Source: Plakobranchus ocellatus (lineage: Eukaryota; Mollusca; Gastropoda; Plakobranchidae). Taken from it: DNA of 37,528 bases. Shown piece by piece: positions 12,801-23,874 of this stretch. The notes beneath the pieces were generated by a model. The model saw nothing but the letters and a program-made list of their open reading frames with translations. It was not told the origin of the DNA and did not search any database. The translations under genes and the position numbers were made by a program. Numbering within the stretch: the first letter of the stretch is position 1; every line of letters begins with the position of its first letter. The stretch is from the NCBI GenBank assembly GCA_019648995.1, contig BLXT01000641.1, positions 263,942 to 301,469 of the forward strand, in the 5' to 3' direction.

Positions 12801-15800
12801 TTGACAAGAAAAGACAAATGTTCATGACAGTTGACACTGACATAGGTCATATACAATGGCATCAGGGGGTGAGATTGCTTATTGCACATTAAAAAACAGT
12901 TTCCGACTTCAACTACTTGCTCAACTCATAAAAGTCTTTTAAAGCTGAAATCAGAAGATTTGTCTCTTGTGGCACTGGATGAAACAACAAAGTTCGAATG
13001 ATTTTAAGCACATCTGCAACAAATGATACAACTATACTTTACCAAATGTTTAATCTCTAAATTGCCACAACTACATGTCTAAAATGTTTAATATCCCTTA
13101 ACTGCTAATACAAAAAGTCTCAAATATTAGATATCCATCAACTACTACAACTGCATCTCTAAAATGTTAAATATTCTTAGCAGCTCTAACTACATCTGTC
13201 TAAAATATGTTTAATATACCTATAATACTACAAATACACCTACCTGAAATATTTGATATTCCCCAAGCTTCACAGTTCTCTAGGAATGAAATATTTATTG
13301 TCTCAGGTTTTGTCACAGGTTAACTTAAAGTAGAAGGCATTGCAAATTTCACAAATAGTTATAGGCCCGCAATCATTTCTTTAATTATGAAAAAAAATTT
13401 TGGAGATCCACAAAAAAGAAAAAAAAATATGGAAACATGGAAACGAAAAAACAACATGTATCATTGTAATTGTCATAATGAGACTTTGCAGATAGTCACA
13501 CCTTCTAGGGCATCTGCACTGACAACATGTGTCGCTACTGGGGCTGGATCAACATACTGCAGCCCAAGTGGTTGAGATATGTGTATGTCCATGTTTGAAG
13601 TGTTCCAGTGATGTAAACCTCCGCTTGGGTCTCTTGCCGAGACATTCAACCTCTTTTCCTCCACAACAAGGGTATGGTCTTTTCTCCTTAATTGACGGCT
13701 TGCCCTGTGGCTAGTCTCACTTCAAAAATAAAAAAAATCAAACCATTTATGAAACTCAGTCATGAAAGCCAAATCATTCATTCAGAAAAAAAAATAGTTG
13801 AAAAGAACAAGCAGAAATAGAAATGAGTAATATGAGTCTTGATGACAAAAGTGAAAATCTTGGTACATAAGGATACAACCAATATAATAATAAAGCCGAT
13901 TTGATTTCAATGTTCATTGAGAATTTTATGTATAAGAAATTAGGCACTAAATTATCTGCCCTGAGCAACTTGTGCTAGCTTAAAAATACAACAAAAAAAC
14001 ACACAGTTAAAGCATATAAAAATCTTTTAAATTTTATTTTGCACAAATAAAAAAAAAAATATACATGCACATTGTTTCTATCTCAAACTTTAGCTTACTG
14101 TTACCAAAATGAGTTAAAAGTAAGTAAATTACGGATTTTTGAAATAGAACTTTCAGAAAATTGTTAAATCACTTTCAATTCTTTCCTTCTGTGGTCAATA
14201 ATAGCTTGAATGGTTAGAAGATGGTACAGCATGATTAGAAGTATTACTTATCAAATTCAGGACTATGAGATCTTCTCCTCTCCTTATGGTTTGATGCCTT
14301 TTCCTGGTATCTTTGGGACACACTGTGTTCAATAGTTTTTGACTCCGAGTCAGATGCAAAAGATTCAGAGTAAACATTATCCACCTCTGTATCATCTGTC
14401 TCTGACTCTAAAGTTCTCCTTGGGATATGAGCACCACTTCCAATCAGTTCACTGTGGAGGAAAAAAAAAGCACACTAAAAAGACTTTAAAATGAACACAT
14501 TATATTATTTATACAAGTTATTAACAAATTGTTTCTTATCAAGTCTGTGGAAGATTGTCCTTACATGATTCATAAGTCCAGCAAGAAAAGAATTAAAAAA
14601 TCAATTAGCTCCAAACAATTCACACAGAAAACAAACCTTTATACAAAACAGCTTTAACAGATCTGTAATGGCGGATGACATCTTCACTCAAAACATATTT
14701 TTTCTTTAAACCATGACTAAGCTAGTGTTAGATTTATAAGCATGTTTCAGCCACACTTATACATTTTCTCTTTACTGAAATCGACCAAATGGTCAAATTC
14801 TCATATTTATTCACTTTGGAGCAAAAAAGGATAGAAGCCAATTTGTAAACATAATCATTATTATGAGGACACCAATCTTCTGACAAAAAAAAAAAAAATG
14901 ATGAAAAGGCGAATGCACAATGCCTAATGAGAAATAAAAGAAAAAGCTACACTACAAAATACTTTGTGAACTCACCTGACACTCTGAGCGACGACAGCTT
15001 TGAAAGGGGCAGCACTTTTGAAACGGCCACCACCGATTTCTGTAATGATCTCAGACTCAGAATGCTTCACATCCATGCTTTTCTGTCTTTCATCTAAGGG
15101 CTCTGTCTTGATCTCTGAGTCTGATTCGCCACTGTTCCTGTTGTCAGGCCCTGTCAATTCATCTACCATGTGAATACCTAGACTTTCAAACAGGTTCGAT
15201 TCTGATGACACTCTCTTCAGGTTTGAGCCTTCATGTTTCTTTCTGGCACTTTTGTCTCGTTGAGGCCTAGCTTTGAAAGAAACTGCAGAGTTTCCTTTAG
15301 CACTGAAGGAAGGGAAGGTTTTTTGCTTTTCTGACATTGATTTTGATTGATGTTTTTCTTTCTTTTTTTTCCCTTTCTGTCGTGGCGAGGATGGAAGGAG
15401 GCTGGCCACATCCATCAGATTTACTGGAAAATCAAAATATATACAAAGTTTTAAAAATTGCTTCTGTATTAATTCTTAAAAATACAAAATTCTTTAGAAG
15501 TTTTCACAGAATGATTTTCCTGCCAAAAATTTGAGTGCACCCTTCTCAATATCCTTAACCTAGAATGATATCTATACAACAAATTTTATATCAACAGTTG
15601 CCAACTAGAAGCTACACTTATAAAACAAACAAAGATGAAAGACATGAAAAAATCTTGCCCTTATTGGTTCCATTAAATTAAAAAATGAAACACAAATTTC
15701 ATTGACTTATGATACAGAGAATATGGGAAACTAGTTTAAATAAAAATATCAAAATACCAGAAAATATGATAAACATAATAATTATAAATTTTGGATGTTA

Positions 15801-18800
15801 AGGCCCACCTTGATTAAACAAAAAAATAATAAAAGATAATAATAATTCTAAGATCTTGAGAAAACTTTGAGATCTAATAAAAAATTTATCCAAGAAAATA
15901 TTCATGTAGTTCACCACAGAATGAGCCACTTTACATTACTGCAGTTAAAAGGTTTAAAAAAAAATAAGCACAGCTGAAATAATTTGTAAATGCTTCCGAT
16001 AAAATCCTCAAATTGTACCTACATTTAACATTTATTTAATCATGGGTGTTGCTCTTCTGGATGCCTAGGCATCCCAGACTGTTTCTGCCACAAAACCCTA
16101 ATTTTGTGTGAAATTACACAGTTTTTAATATCCTCCAGCACTTATTGAAAATTCATTACTCACTATTAAAATGATCCTCCGAACTGAATGATGCTTGGCC
16201 AGATTGGTGATGGTTGTGGTGACGATCCTCCATTATTTCGCTAGCCATTGAATCCAACATCATGTCTGAATCTTGAGACTGGGACCGAGATAGTTTGCCA
16301 AAAGGGGATGGTGTCCGTTTGAATGGTGAAGGTGACCTTGATCTTTGGTGGACAGGAGATGGTGAAGATCTCACCACTTTCTGCTGTGCTCCAGGTGATT
16401 TTTTGCGCCATTTTTGTTGCTTCTTGGCTACCAGCTGCATGTATAAAATAATAAAGGATCTGATTGGAGAATAAAATTCTACATACCACCCTCTAGCATG
16501 TTTTAAAATATTATACTTAAAATAAAAATGTTTCAACATTACTATCATTGAAATCATTGTATTTAGTTTCACACCAAATAGATTGTAAGTAAAAGTTTAA
16601 AATAAAGAAGTACATGCATCAAAGATGGAGGACTATAACTACTGCAATTAATTGAAAATAGAGTACTATGATAAGTAACTTTTAATGGATTAGTAAATGC
16701 TTAAAATTTTCATTAGTGATTGGTACTAAAGTGAAAAACCTTGAAACTTCTTAAAATTTTATGTTAAATTTTTTAAATCTTTCTTTAAAAAGGCTTTTGA
16801 GATTCAAGACTTTTCACTTTATTTCCTTATGTCATAAACTATAACTTTTTTCTTTTTTTTTTTTCAATTTGGGGTGGAGATTTTACAACTTCTAATTCAT
16901 AATATATGGTATAAGTATAAACATTTCTGACAAAGTAGACAAAAATAAAAATCTTACAGGGAATTATGTTAGATGGAAACATTAGAGTAATATCCTTTTG
17001 ATGAGCTCCTCATACTGTTTTTTATCCCATTTGTTTCTATATACGTCCAGATCGAGAAAAAATATGCTAGGTCTATGAAAGATCCTTCAGTAAAAATACT
17101 CAAATTAATACTTTTTTCCTAACTTTTATTTCTCTATCGTAATAAAAAAGAAAAAAAAAACTCAGAAAGAATGGTACAGTCACATAAAAACTTAAAATAT
17201 TGTTAAGATACAAGTCATCACACCGTTCCTTAAAATACAATGATATTCTTCTTACATTCTGTGGTCTCTTAGCAGAGGACTCTGACACTGAGAGGCCATG
17301 GATGAATTCTGCTAGACTTTCCTCCTCTGATGTTAAATACACATGTCCAAGTGTTCTGACAATTTCACCTTTTGTTTTATTTCCTGAAATAAAATTATAA
17401 AAAAAAATGTAATACTGTAAGATGCATATAGTGAATGATAAATTACTTTAAAATGCAAGTGCTCAAAGACTTGAAATCTAAAATGTAAGACAAGCATGGA
17501 TGGTTTAAAAGTTGGAATTCTTATATTTCAAAAGAGAAAAGGAATGTTTAAGAAACTTTGACAATGTGAAAAGGACAACCTTTTGAGAACATAAAAATTT
17601 TCTCTTTCCTCAAAAAAAAAAAACAAAAAAAAAACCAAAAAACATGCTGCAAGAGATTAAAATGAGATGCAAACCTAAATAAATAAAAAAAAACTATAGT
17701 ACAAAAAGGTGTTTTTAGTATTTTTCTGTTTTTAAATCTTATGAGTTGTGTGCCATTGTTAAGAAACATACAAACAAAAAATAATGTGAGACATTTGAAA
17801 ATTATACACCCATAAATATCTTAAAAGCTAATGAGTGAATAATCCTGCTCTCAATATAATGTAACAAACCATGAAGAAAGAAAGATGCTTAAAAGCATCG
17901 CTTTAGAAGGCCAGTGATGGGAAATAATGCCTTCAAATTTTGAATACAATTTTAACTGAATATCGCCCCTTATTTAACCACACTTTTCTTNNNNNNNNNN
18001 NNNNNTTCCCCCTTTTGAACCAATGAATAACTGACACTAAGTACTTTCAATTACAGTTTAGGTGTGCTTTTGAAACAATACATTGAAATTTTTGTCCTGT
18101 CTTCAAATAATAGATTTTATAGATTGTTCTATGGCATAATACTGCAGAGAACATTAAAAAATAATCTCAGACCAAGCCAGAATAAAAAAATTTGTTAAAT
18201 TACGACTACTTTCAAAAGCTTACCTTCGCTTTTTTTCTTTTTTTCAATGGAAGAACTTCTTTGAACTAAATGGGAACCATTAGCCTTTTCCTCGGCTTTA
18301 TCTTCCTCCAAAGACTTGCGATTTTTGAGAAATTTTGGTCCATCTCGGCTGATGCTGATGTCTGCTGAGCTTGGCCTCATTACAGGCTCTGAACCTCTGA
18401 GACTATCTTCTGATTCACTATCCACTGAAGCATGATGCCTTAAGGCTCGATTCTTCACTTTTTTATCTAAGATGGCCCCTTTTTTGAAACGTTTGGACGA
18501 ATTTTCGTCTAAAAAGAAAAGGATATAAATCACACATATAGTAAAATGAGGACTCTTAACTTGTCATATAAATATAAGGGTGGGTCAAAATGCTTTTTCC
18601 CCTAACTTCAAAATCTATAGGCTAAAAAATACAAAAGAAACTTACACCAAACAATAATTGATAAGGAACAGTCACTAACCATGATGAAAAATTACTTTTT
18701 TCTGATTCTGTGATATCAAATGCAAGTTGCACTGCTTACTGATACTGATATCCAGAATGGCTGTTTTCGGGGATAATAATGACTGAGCCAGCTATAAATC

Positions 18801-20480
18801 CCAAAATCAATTCATCTACAGTGAGACTGATACCAATGTTGATCTTCATTTGTGGGTGTAATTATTTAGTCTTGCTTTGAAATTATTTATCAGTGCAACG
18901 CAAACACCAATTTTTAGCTCAGACCATTTTTTCCCCTTCCTAGTTATGATTACAGATGACATATTCAGCTTTTGTATGAGATCAGTTGATAACAAGAATG
19001 TATCCATGGCGAACTAGTAAAATGTAGGCAAAACAATGTTGAAATCATTGGTTAAGAAGCAAACCTTTTCTATCTGTCTTGGTATAGTTTTGTGGTGTTC
19101 TAAAAGTTTGTTTCATAAATCTTGTACACATGATAAAAATAAAAATAACACTCTTTTAAAAAAAGCCATTAGGCATGATTGCAAGATGAGAACAAAAACA
19201 TGCAAAATCACAATTTTGAACTTCCTCATGCACTAGGACTTTTGTAATTTAAAGTTTAATTCTTCAGATATTTTACATTCAATATTCACTTTTAAAAAAG
19301 TTACTAGGAATGATTGCAAGATGAAAACAGAAACACAAAAAATTACAATTTTGAACTTCCTCATGCACTAGGACTTTTGTAATTTAAAGTTTAATTCTTC
19401 AGATATTTTCCGCATGGCCAAAGATATGCAGCACCATAGTGCCTGTGAATCCCCCTGGGATAGGCAGACACTATAGCATTTAGAGCCTGAATTATTATAT
19501 ATTATGAGTCATTTAGAGTTTGAATACCTGGACCCACTTGACTAACAGGTTTATGATCCAAGTTGCAACAATCAAAAGAATTTAACACCAAGGCATGATA
19601 ATATGGCCCCTATGAATCCACCAGAGATCAAAAGGAACTGTGGTGCCTTTCTTTTAGCAAAAGTGTTTTTTTAATAATTAGGAGAAAAAAAGTATTTAAT
19701 GATTTATTTTATCACATACCTGGTCCACTTCCAGCAATAACAATCCCTCCTCTGTTGCCCTTGAGAAGCTCTTTTCTTTCCTCATCACTATTATCCTCCT
19801 CAAGATCTGGTTTCTTCTTTTTCAAAAATTTGCTGCCTGCTGCAGAGACTTTAGCCAGACCTTGAGGACTGGGGGCACGTCTCCCACCCTGAGATGAGTG
19901 AGAGCCTCTGAGGCCATCTGCACCACTTGAAACTGAGATGTCACCTTGATCTTCATAGTTCAACGATCTTGCCTGTTGTGTCTTCTGTGTCAGACTTGAC
20001 AAATATGTCTAGTTAGGAGAGATTAAACATCAAAAGAGATGTGAGATAATTCTGTATAAAAAAACATCTGGTTTTGGTTAAATTAAAACTAACGAAATGC
20101 CAGCATTTGACTTTCACACTAATAAATGATCAACTGCCATTTACTTCAACGCTGTCACTGTCCATACTGTTTTTATCCCTGAACCCTTATCTAAGAAATT
20201 TTTTTTTTAGTTAACTTGAAGTTAATTTCACACTAGATCTCCTAATCATCGATATATATGCATATTATCATTTGTAAAAGAAAAGTTGGTCTCATAGTTT
20301 GAATGATATAAAAACATGATAGAACCAAGAGTAAGATCCTGACCTTTTTTTTAAAACTTAGTTCTTTGTACTTACTGCTAATTCATCTTCCTCCTTAGTT
20401 TTCAAAGGAACTCTCTCTCCACGTAACTGACTGTTCACCTTCTGCAGTAAAGCAGCAGCATTGCTACGATTTGCAGGCAT
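9859..20480 (-). CDS. C19orf44 homologue (DUF4614 family), 10 coding exons
   Basis: Minus-strand exons in transcription order: 20480-20376, 20008-19720, 18508-18224, 17383-17256, 16434-16164, 15423-14976, 14451-14248, 13719-13502, 11568-11405, 9945-9859 (TGA). They sum to 2199 bp, or 732 residues, with all phases agreeing. Human C19orf44 is about 657. The start ATG (MPANRSNAAALL) has an in-frame TAA 12 bp upstream. The C-terminus is diagnostic: YVDPAPVATHVVSADALE (632-649) followed by AITAYSPNVLALQDMM aligns with the end of human C19orf44. The N-terminal half is disordered and charged. It carries two copies of a basic FLK motif (SKFLKKKK 94-101, PKFLKNRK 189-196), and a Ser/Pro/Arg-rich tract spans 282-322. 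The molecular function is unknown and I do not infer one. The gene is head-to-head with calreticulin and convergent with FAF1. Confidence 0.9.
10167..10219. repeat. 12-bp inverted repeat (hairpin) in intron
   Basis: AAACCTCTGAAG at 10169-10180 is matched by its perfect reverse complement at 10208-10219 across a 27-bp spacer. The extended word TCAAACCTCTGAAG also occurs at 4885-4898 in a FAF1 intron. This could be a fragment of a dispersed palindromic element. Confidence 0.5.
13028..13265. repeat. Degenerate ~40-bp minisatellite, about six units
   Basis: Units starting near 13028, 13067, 13110, 13147, 13186 and 13230 share the pattern ACAACTACATCTCT followed by AAAATGTTTAATAT. Spacing varies from 37 to 44 bp. 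It lies in the intron between the last two conserved-domain exons of the C19orf44 homologue. Confidence 0.7.
17991..18005. other. Assembly gap (15 N)
   Basis: Fifteen N characters inside an intron of the C19orf44 homologue. Flanking exons splice in phase, so no coding sequence need be missing. Confidence 0.99.
19153..19409. repeat. 135-bp tandem duplication
   Basis: Two near-identical copies lie head to tail. The block containing TTTTGAACTTCCTCATGCAC appears with a 135-bp offset (CTTCCTCATG at 19221 and 19356). The copies span roughly 19153-19288 and 19289-19409, in an intron of the C19orf44 homologue. Few differences suggest a recent event. Confidence 0.9.
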
Positions 20481-20531
20481 ACTAGATTTTTAGATAAAGC
20501 ACTTGAAACTGTATCTGAGTTTGATCCAAAG
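20376..20531 (-). other. First coding exon of C19orf44 homologue with 5' UTR part
   Basis: A minus-strand acceptor follows a CTGTTTTTTTCCCCCAAG tract, giving an exon start at 20531. About 50 bases of 5' UTR precede the ATG at 20480, including an in-frame TAA. The donor is GTAAGT at 20375. Confidence 0.65.
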
Positions 20532-21094
20532 CTTGGGGGAAAAAAACAGCCCAAAAAAAAATTATAAAATTAAACGTACTAGTCATAAAATATTATCGGA
20601 ATCATTCCCATGATAAAATTAAATGCTAGAGATTGACATAAGTCAGATGATTGAAGCAAAAATTAAAATGATTCCATGTACAGACAAAATCAATAGAGAC
20701 TTACAGACATGAAAAAATTGGCCCCACTCCTTTTAATTGAGGATTTTTGTTTTTATAAGTATTACAGCAGCTACACAAGTTCTAGTGAAAATGAACTCTA
20801 GTTGTTCCAAAAGAATTACTAAGAATAAGAAAACGAATCTTTGCATACATTTCTATGAATTTATCATGGCAGTTAAAAGAAAACTATTACATTAATTAGG
20901 GCTATGATATTCACTGCTTTATTGACCGATTGTTTTTCCACAATTTTTTTACTCTAATTTCACAAACATAAGTTTTTCTGAAAACTTTGTAAATGTCCAC
21001 CTTCAACAAAAAATCCAAAATAGAATATTTTTCCCTTTTTCATTTTAATTTAAGAAATAAAGAAATAAAGAAGATGTTCATTTTAATTACAAAC

Positions 21095-21216
21095 CTGTAA
21101 TGTCTAAGCTTTCATTGCGAGGGAAAGCCACTGCACAATGCAAACATGATGTCTACAATCTCACAGTTACATCCCTCCGGACATGAAGGCTGCAGTTTAT
21201 CAGCTTGAGAAATTTC
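21095..21216 (-). other. Inferred non-coding 5' leader exon with upstream ORFs
   Basis: On the minus strand this 122-bp segment is bounded by a TATTGGCAG acceptor (exon start 21216) and an ACAG|GTTTGT donor (exon end 21095). It contains three upstream ATGs: an ATG directly followed by TAA (21172-21167), an 11-codon ORF starting at 21147, and a 3-codon ORF. Its place in the transcript is inferred from splice signals only. Confidence 0.5.
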
Positions 21217-23445
21217 CTGCCAATAAAAAATTTACATTAAATACGTATTTAATGCAAAAAAGCAAAGAAATTGAAGTCATACTCAAATGTGTTTCTTAAC
21301 AGAATATTTTAAATAATACAAAAAATACAAAGTCGTTACTGATGCATTACTCTTCTGCACATAATCTGCATTTTGTGAGGGAAAGATGCGCCACACATAG
21401 GAAAAGCAGAAAAAAAAAACTCCTCTTTTTTCCCCAAAATCTCAGGCTACATGTGTCAGAAATGGTTGCAATTATCTACAATTTTATTTCCTTTAGTTTC
21501 AAGTTTTCCAAAATTTGGCCGCAAAATGTATAAGCTGTTGCTAGTTAAAAAGAAGCTACAAGAAAATTTGTTTATACTAACTGCCTGTAGATTCAATGAT
21601 TGATTCACAGCATCATGAGCATTAATAAGACATTTTTCTCTGCTTCTGATGAATTTGACTCAAAGAATTTAAGTTAGATTTAGATCTAGATCAGCGTGAG
21701 AATGATCCAGTTTATAAATAGATCTATAACCAGTGCAAGCACTGAGTCTCAATCAGAGTCAGAAGGGAGGACTTCAAGTGTTGCAAGATTTGACCACTGG
21801 GTCTTCTTCTACAATAAGACCCTGCATTTCTAAATTTTTAGATGTAGGTGACATTCTTCATTGCTATTTTACATATTGGTACAGAAACAGTTAAGAAGAA
21901 ATTTATATGAGTTTATGAATATTTGATGATTCTTAAAATTTAGAGGAAACAATCAAAAATCATCATTTTTTTTATTTTAATCATAAAAAGCCTTTGTCTC
22001 ATTCATTTTAAATAAATGCTATAAAAGTTTGCCTTTGAAATTTGTCATATCCAAAAACTAGAGATTTGTTTTTTTATATTCAATTTTTTTGTAATTAAAA
22101 AAAANNNNAAAAAAAATTCTAGAACAGAAGTCTTTTGCATACATAATTTACACATTTTGAGTACAGTCTTAAATTAGATATTAAAATACTTCAATTTGCC
22201 TTACTATTGGATGGACTTTTATGTGTAAAAACGTGTATTTTTCTTTTTAGCATTTTTCATTAAACAGTGGTCATATTACCCTTTTAGCTTTGTCTGAATA
22301 AAGGAAAACTTTTGTAATTTGTTTTCCGCAGGAAAAGTAGATTCTCAAACCTAATTAATCCTGAGAGTATAACATTTTATTAATAAGGATAGCAATCAAA
22401 ACTCTGGTGAAAAATTTTAAAGGAAAAAAAGTTTTGTGCAAAAGACTGTCCATGCCAATATTCCCATAGCTTTTTTGTACAATTGAAAAAAGGAAACAAA
22501 GAGTCATCACAAAAGAGATGATATACAGTGCACTACACTTATCGTTATCGCTTATATATAAAAATTATGTGTATATTGGTATTTCTATTTAACCCTGATT
22601 AATTTTTTCTATTTTGTTAAAAAAAATTGTTTAGCTATAAACACATTTACCCCACCCATATTGTATCGTTGATTTATGGTCTCCTCAGTACTCTTTTATG
22701 CTTACTCATTACAGGTTGTTTGATCAAATTTTCCCTGAGGACTTTTAACAGCATTTTTCAATGCAAAGTCTCAGGTACAGAGAAGGATATCTCTGTCTAT
22801 ACTTGTTAGGGGCATAACATTTTGGAAACTTATTACACAGGATAGAAGAGGGGTGAGGTTATGACAAAAAGAGAGTATTTTCCCTTTTTGCTTTTTTATT
22901 ATGACATATTGACAAGACAGCAATAGTACCCTTCATGTTGATATGTCCGAAGTGCATTGTAAAACAGAAAAAAATGACAAGAAGTTATAAATAATTCATT
23001 AAACAAGATAGAATAATGAACTAAGCCTAATCAAGACACGGGCCTTGTTGCACATTAAGTTTTGTTATTGTGTTAAATGTAGACTTTAATATTTCAGTTG
23101 ACATTAGGCTATATATCTATATAATATCAATCTAAGTTGTTGATTTGCACAATTCTTCAAATGACTAGATGCCTGATATCAAATTCTAGGTCTAAATAGG
23201 TAGGCTACCTGCAACTACAAGGCCTCAATGCTCTTACTTGAGTTTCACTTACTCTTAAATCTACATCTTACACCCTAATGGAGTCAATATGAATGGGTTC
23301 ATTATTCGTCCTAATATACAGATTTCGAACTGAAAAACGATCTTCTTATATTTGCTAAAAGCTTGTGAATTTGATTTTTAATTTAAAATTTTAATTTTGA
23401 AATCGAAGCGTTTGTATCAACTAGCGTTGTTAACCGGAAGTTTAC
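21217..23445 (-). other. Probable leader intron of C19orf44 homologue
   Basis: No coding exon was recognised on either strand in this 2.2-kb AT-rich stretch. It is bounded by a GTAAAC donor (23445) and a CAG acceptor (21217-21219) on the minus strand. It contains TCTAGATC-type words near 21680 and a 4-N gap at 22105-22108. Confidence 0.5.
22105..22108. other. Four unresolved bases (N) in a poly(A) run
   Basis: NNNN between two A runs, consistent with uncertain homopolymer length. Confidence 0.99.
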
Positions 23446-23640
23446 CTATTACAGAAACTCGGAGACGAAAGTAATCTCCCTTTAGTTAGGATTTTCTCTT
23501 TTACTTCCGGCAACAGTCTGCTTGGCCTAAAATCGGGGGAAAAATTTGTTGCTGTTGGGTTGTAGGACTTCAGAGACGCAAAGATTCCAGGCCTAAACGT
23601 GTAGGGGAAATAATGAATGTACGCGGGGAGTCCCAAGGCT
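23446..23640 (-). other. Inferred first leader exon of C19orf44 homologue
   Basis: The minus strand has an AATAG|GTAAAC donor at 23446/23445. The roughly 190 bases upstream contain no ATG, as expected of a 5' leader, and are more GC- and CpG-rich than the surroundings. The 5' boundary is approximate and no transcript evidence is available. Confidence 0.45.
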
Positions 23641-23645
23641 CTGCG

Positions 23646-23664
23646 CGTGGTGGGCTACAATTGG
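23646..23664 (-). promoter_or_regulatory. ER stress response element (ERSE)
   Basis: On the minus strand the sequence is CCAAT, nine bases (TGTAGCCCA), then CCACG, an exact match to the ERSE consensus CCAAT-N9-CCACG bound by NF-Y plus ATF6/XBP1. It lies about 210 bp upstream of the calreticulin ATG. ERSEs are a known feature of vertebrate ER-chaperone promoters including calreticulin. Confidence 0.8.
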
Positions 23665-23683
23665 TTGAGAGGTACCACTTGGA

Positions 23684-23688
23684 CCAAT
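23684..23688 (+). promoter_or_regulatory. CCAAT box
   Basis: Forward CCAATCAG, 19 bp beyond the inverted CCAAT of the ERSE. It is a good NF-Y site. The base nine positions later does not start a CCACG, so this is not a second complete ERSE. Confidence 0.55.
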
Positions 23689-23874
23689 CAGAAAAAGACA
23701 GCTGTCGAGGTCATGTGGAAGCCCGTCTTACTTATTTAGGGGCAGATCCTACATGCTGTAGTTTCGTTTGAGTCCCACTTGCTTCTGTTTCGAAGGTTAC
23801 CGGCACCGGCCCATCGGGTGTGGATTGACCAAAGATCGTTGATAAAACATCTTAGGCACGAGTGCGCCGCAAAG

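Larger units (their letters stand above)
23430..23760. promoter_or_regulatory. Shared divergent promoter, C19orf44 homologue / calreticulin
   Basis: This CpG-richer island separates the inferred minus-strand leader exon from the calreticulin 5' UTR. It contains ETS-type sites CCGGAAGT at 23434-23441 and ACTTCCGG at 23503-23510. It also holds a perfect ER stress element at 23646-23664, a forward CCAAT at 23684-23688 and a weak TATTTAGG at about 23733. NF-Y and ETS sites are typical of bidirectional promoters. Transcription start sites are not directly visible. Confidence 0.65.

Noticed and set aside
10233..13712. Shared word CTTGCCCTGTGGCT in a C19orf44-homologue exon (13699-13712) and an intron (10237-10250)
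   Set aside because: A 14-mer match is expected about by chance in a window this size. Flanking similarity is short and gapped, so partial exon duplication is not supported.
23442..23636. 64-codon minus-strand open frame
   Set aside because: It has no ATG, ends in the donor region and matches no family. It is better explained as a non-coding leader exon.
23779..23874. Open frame continuing 32 codons upstream of the calreticulin ATG
   Set aside because: It begins at a TTG with no ATG. The downstream ATG has A at -3 and starts a normal signal peptide (MKFALILLF), so the upstream part is 5' UTR.
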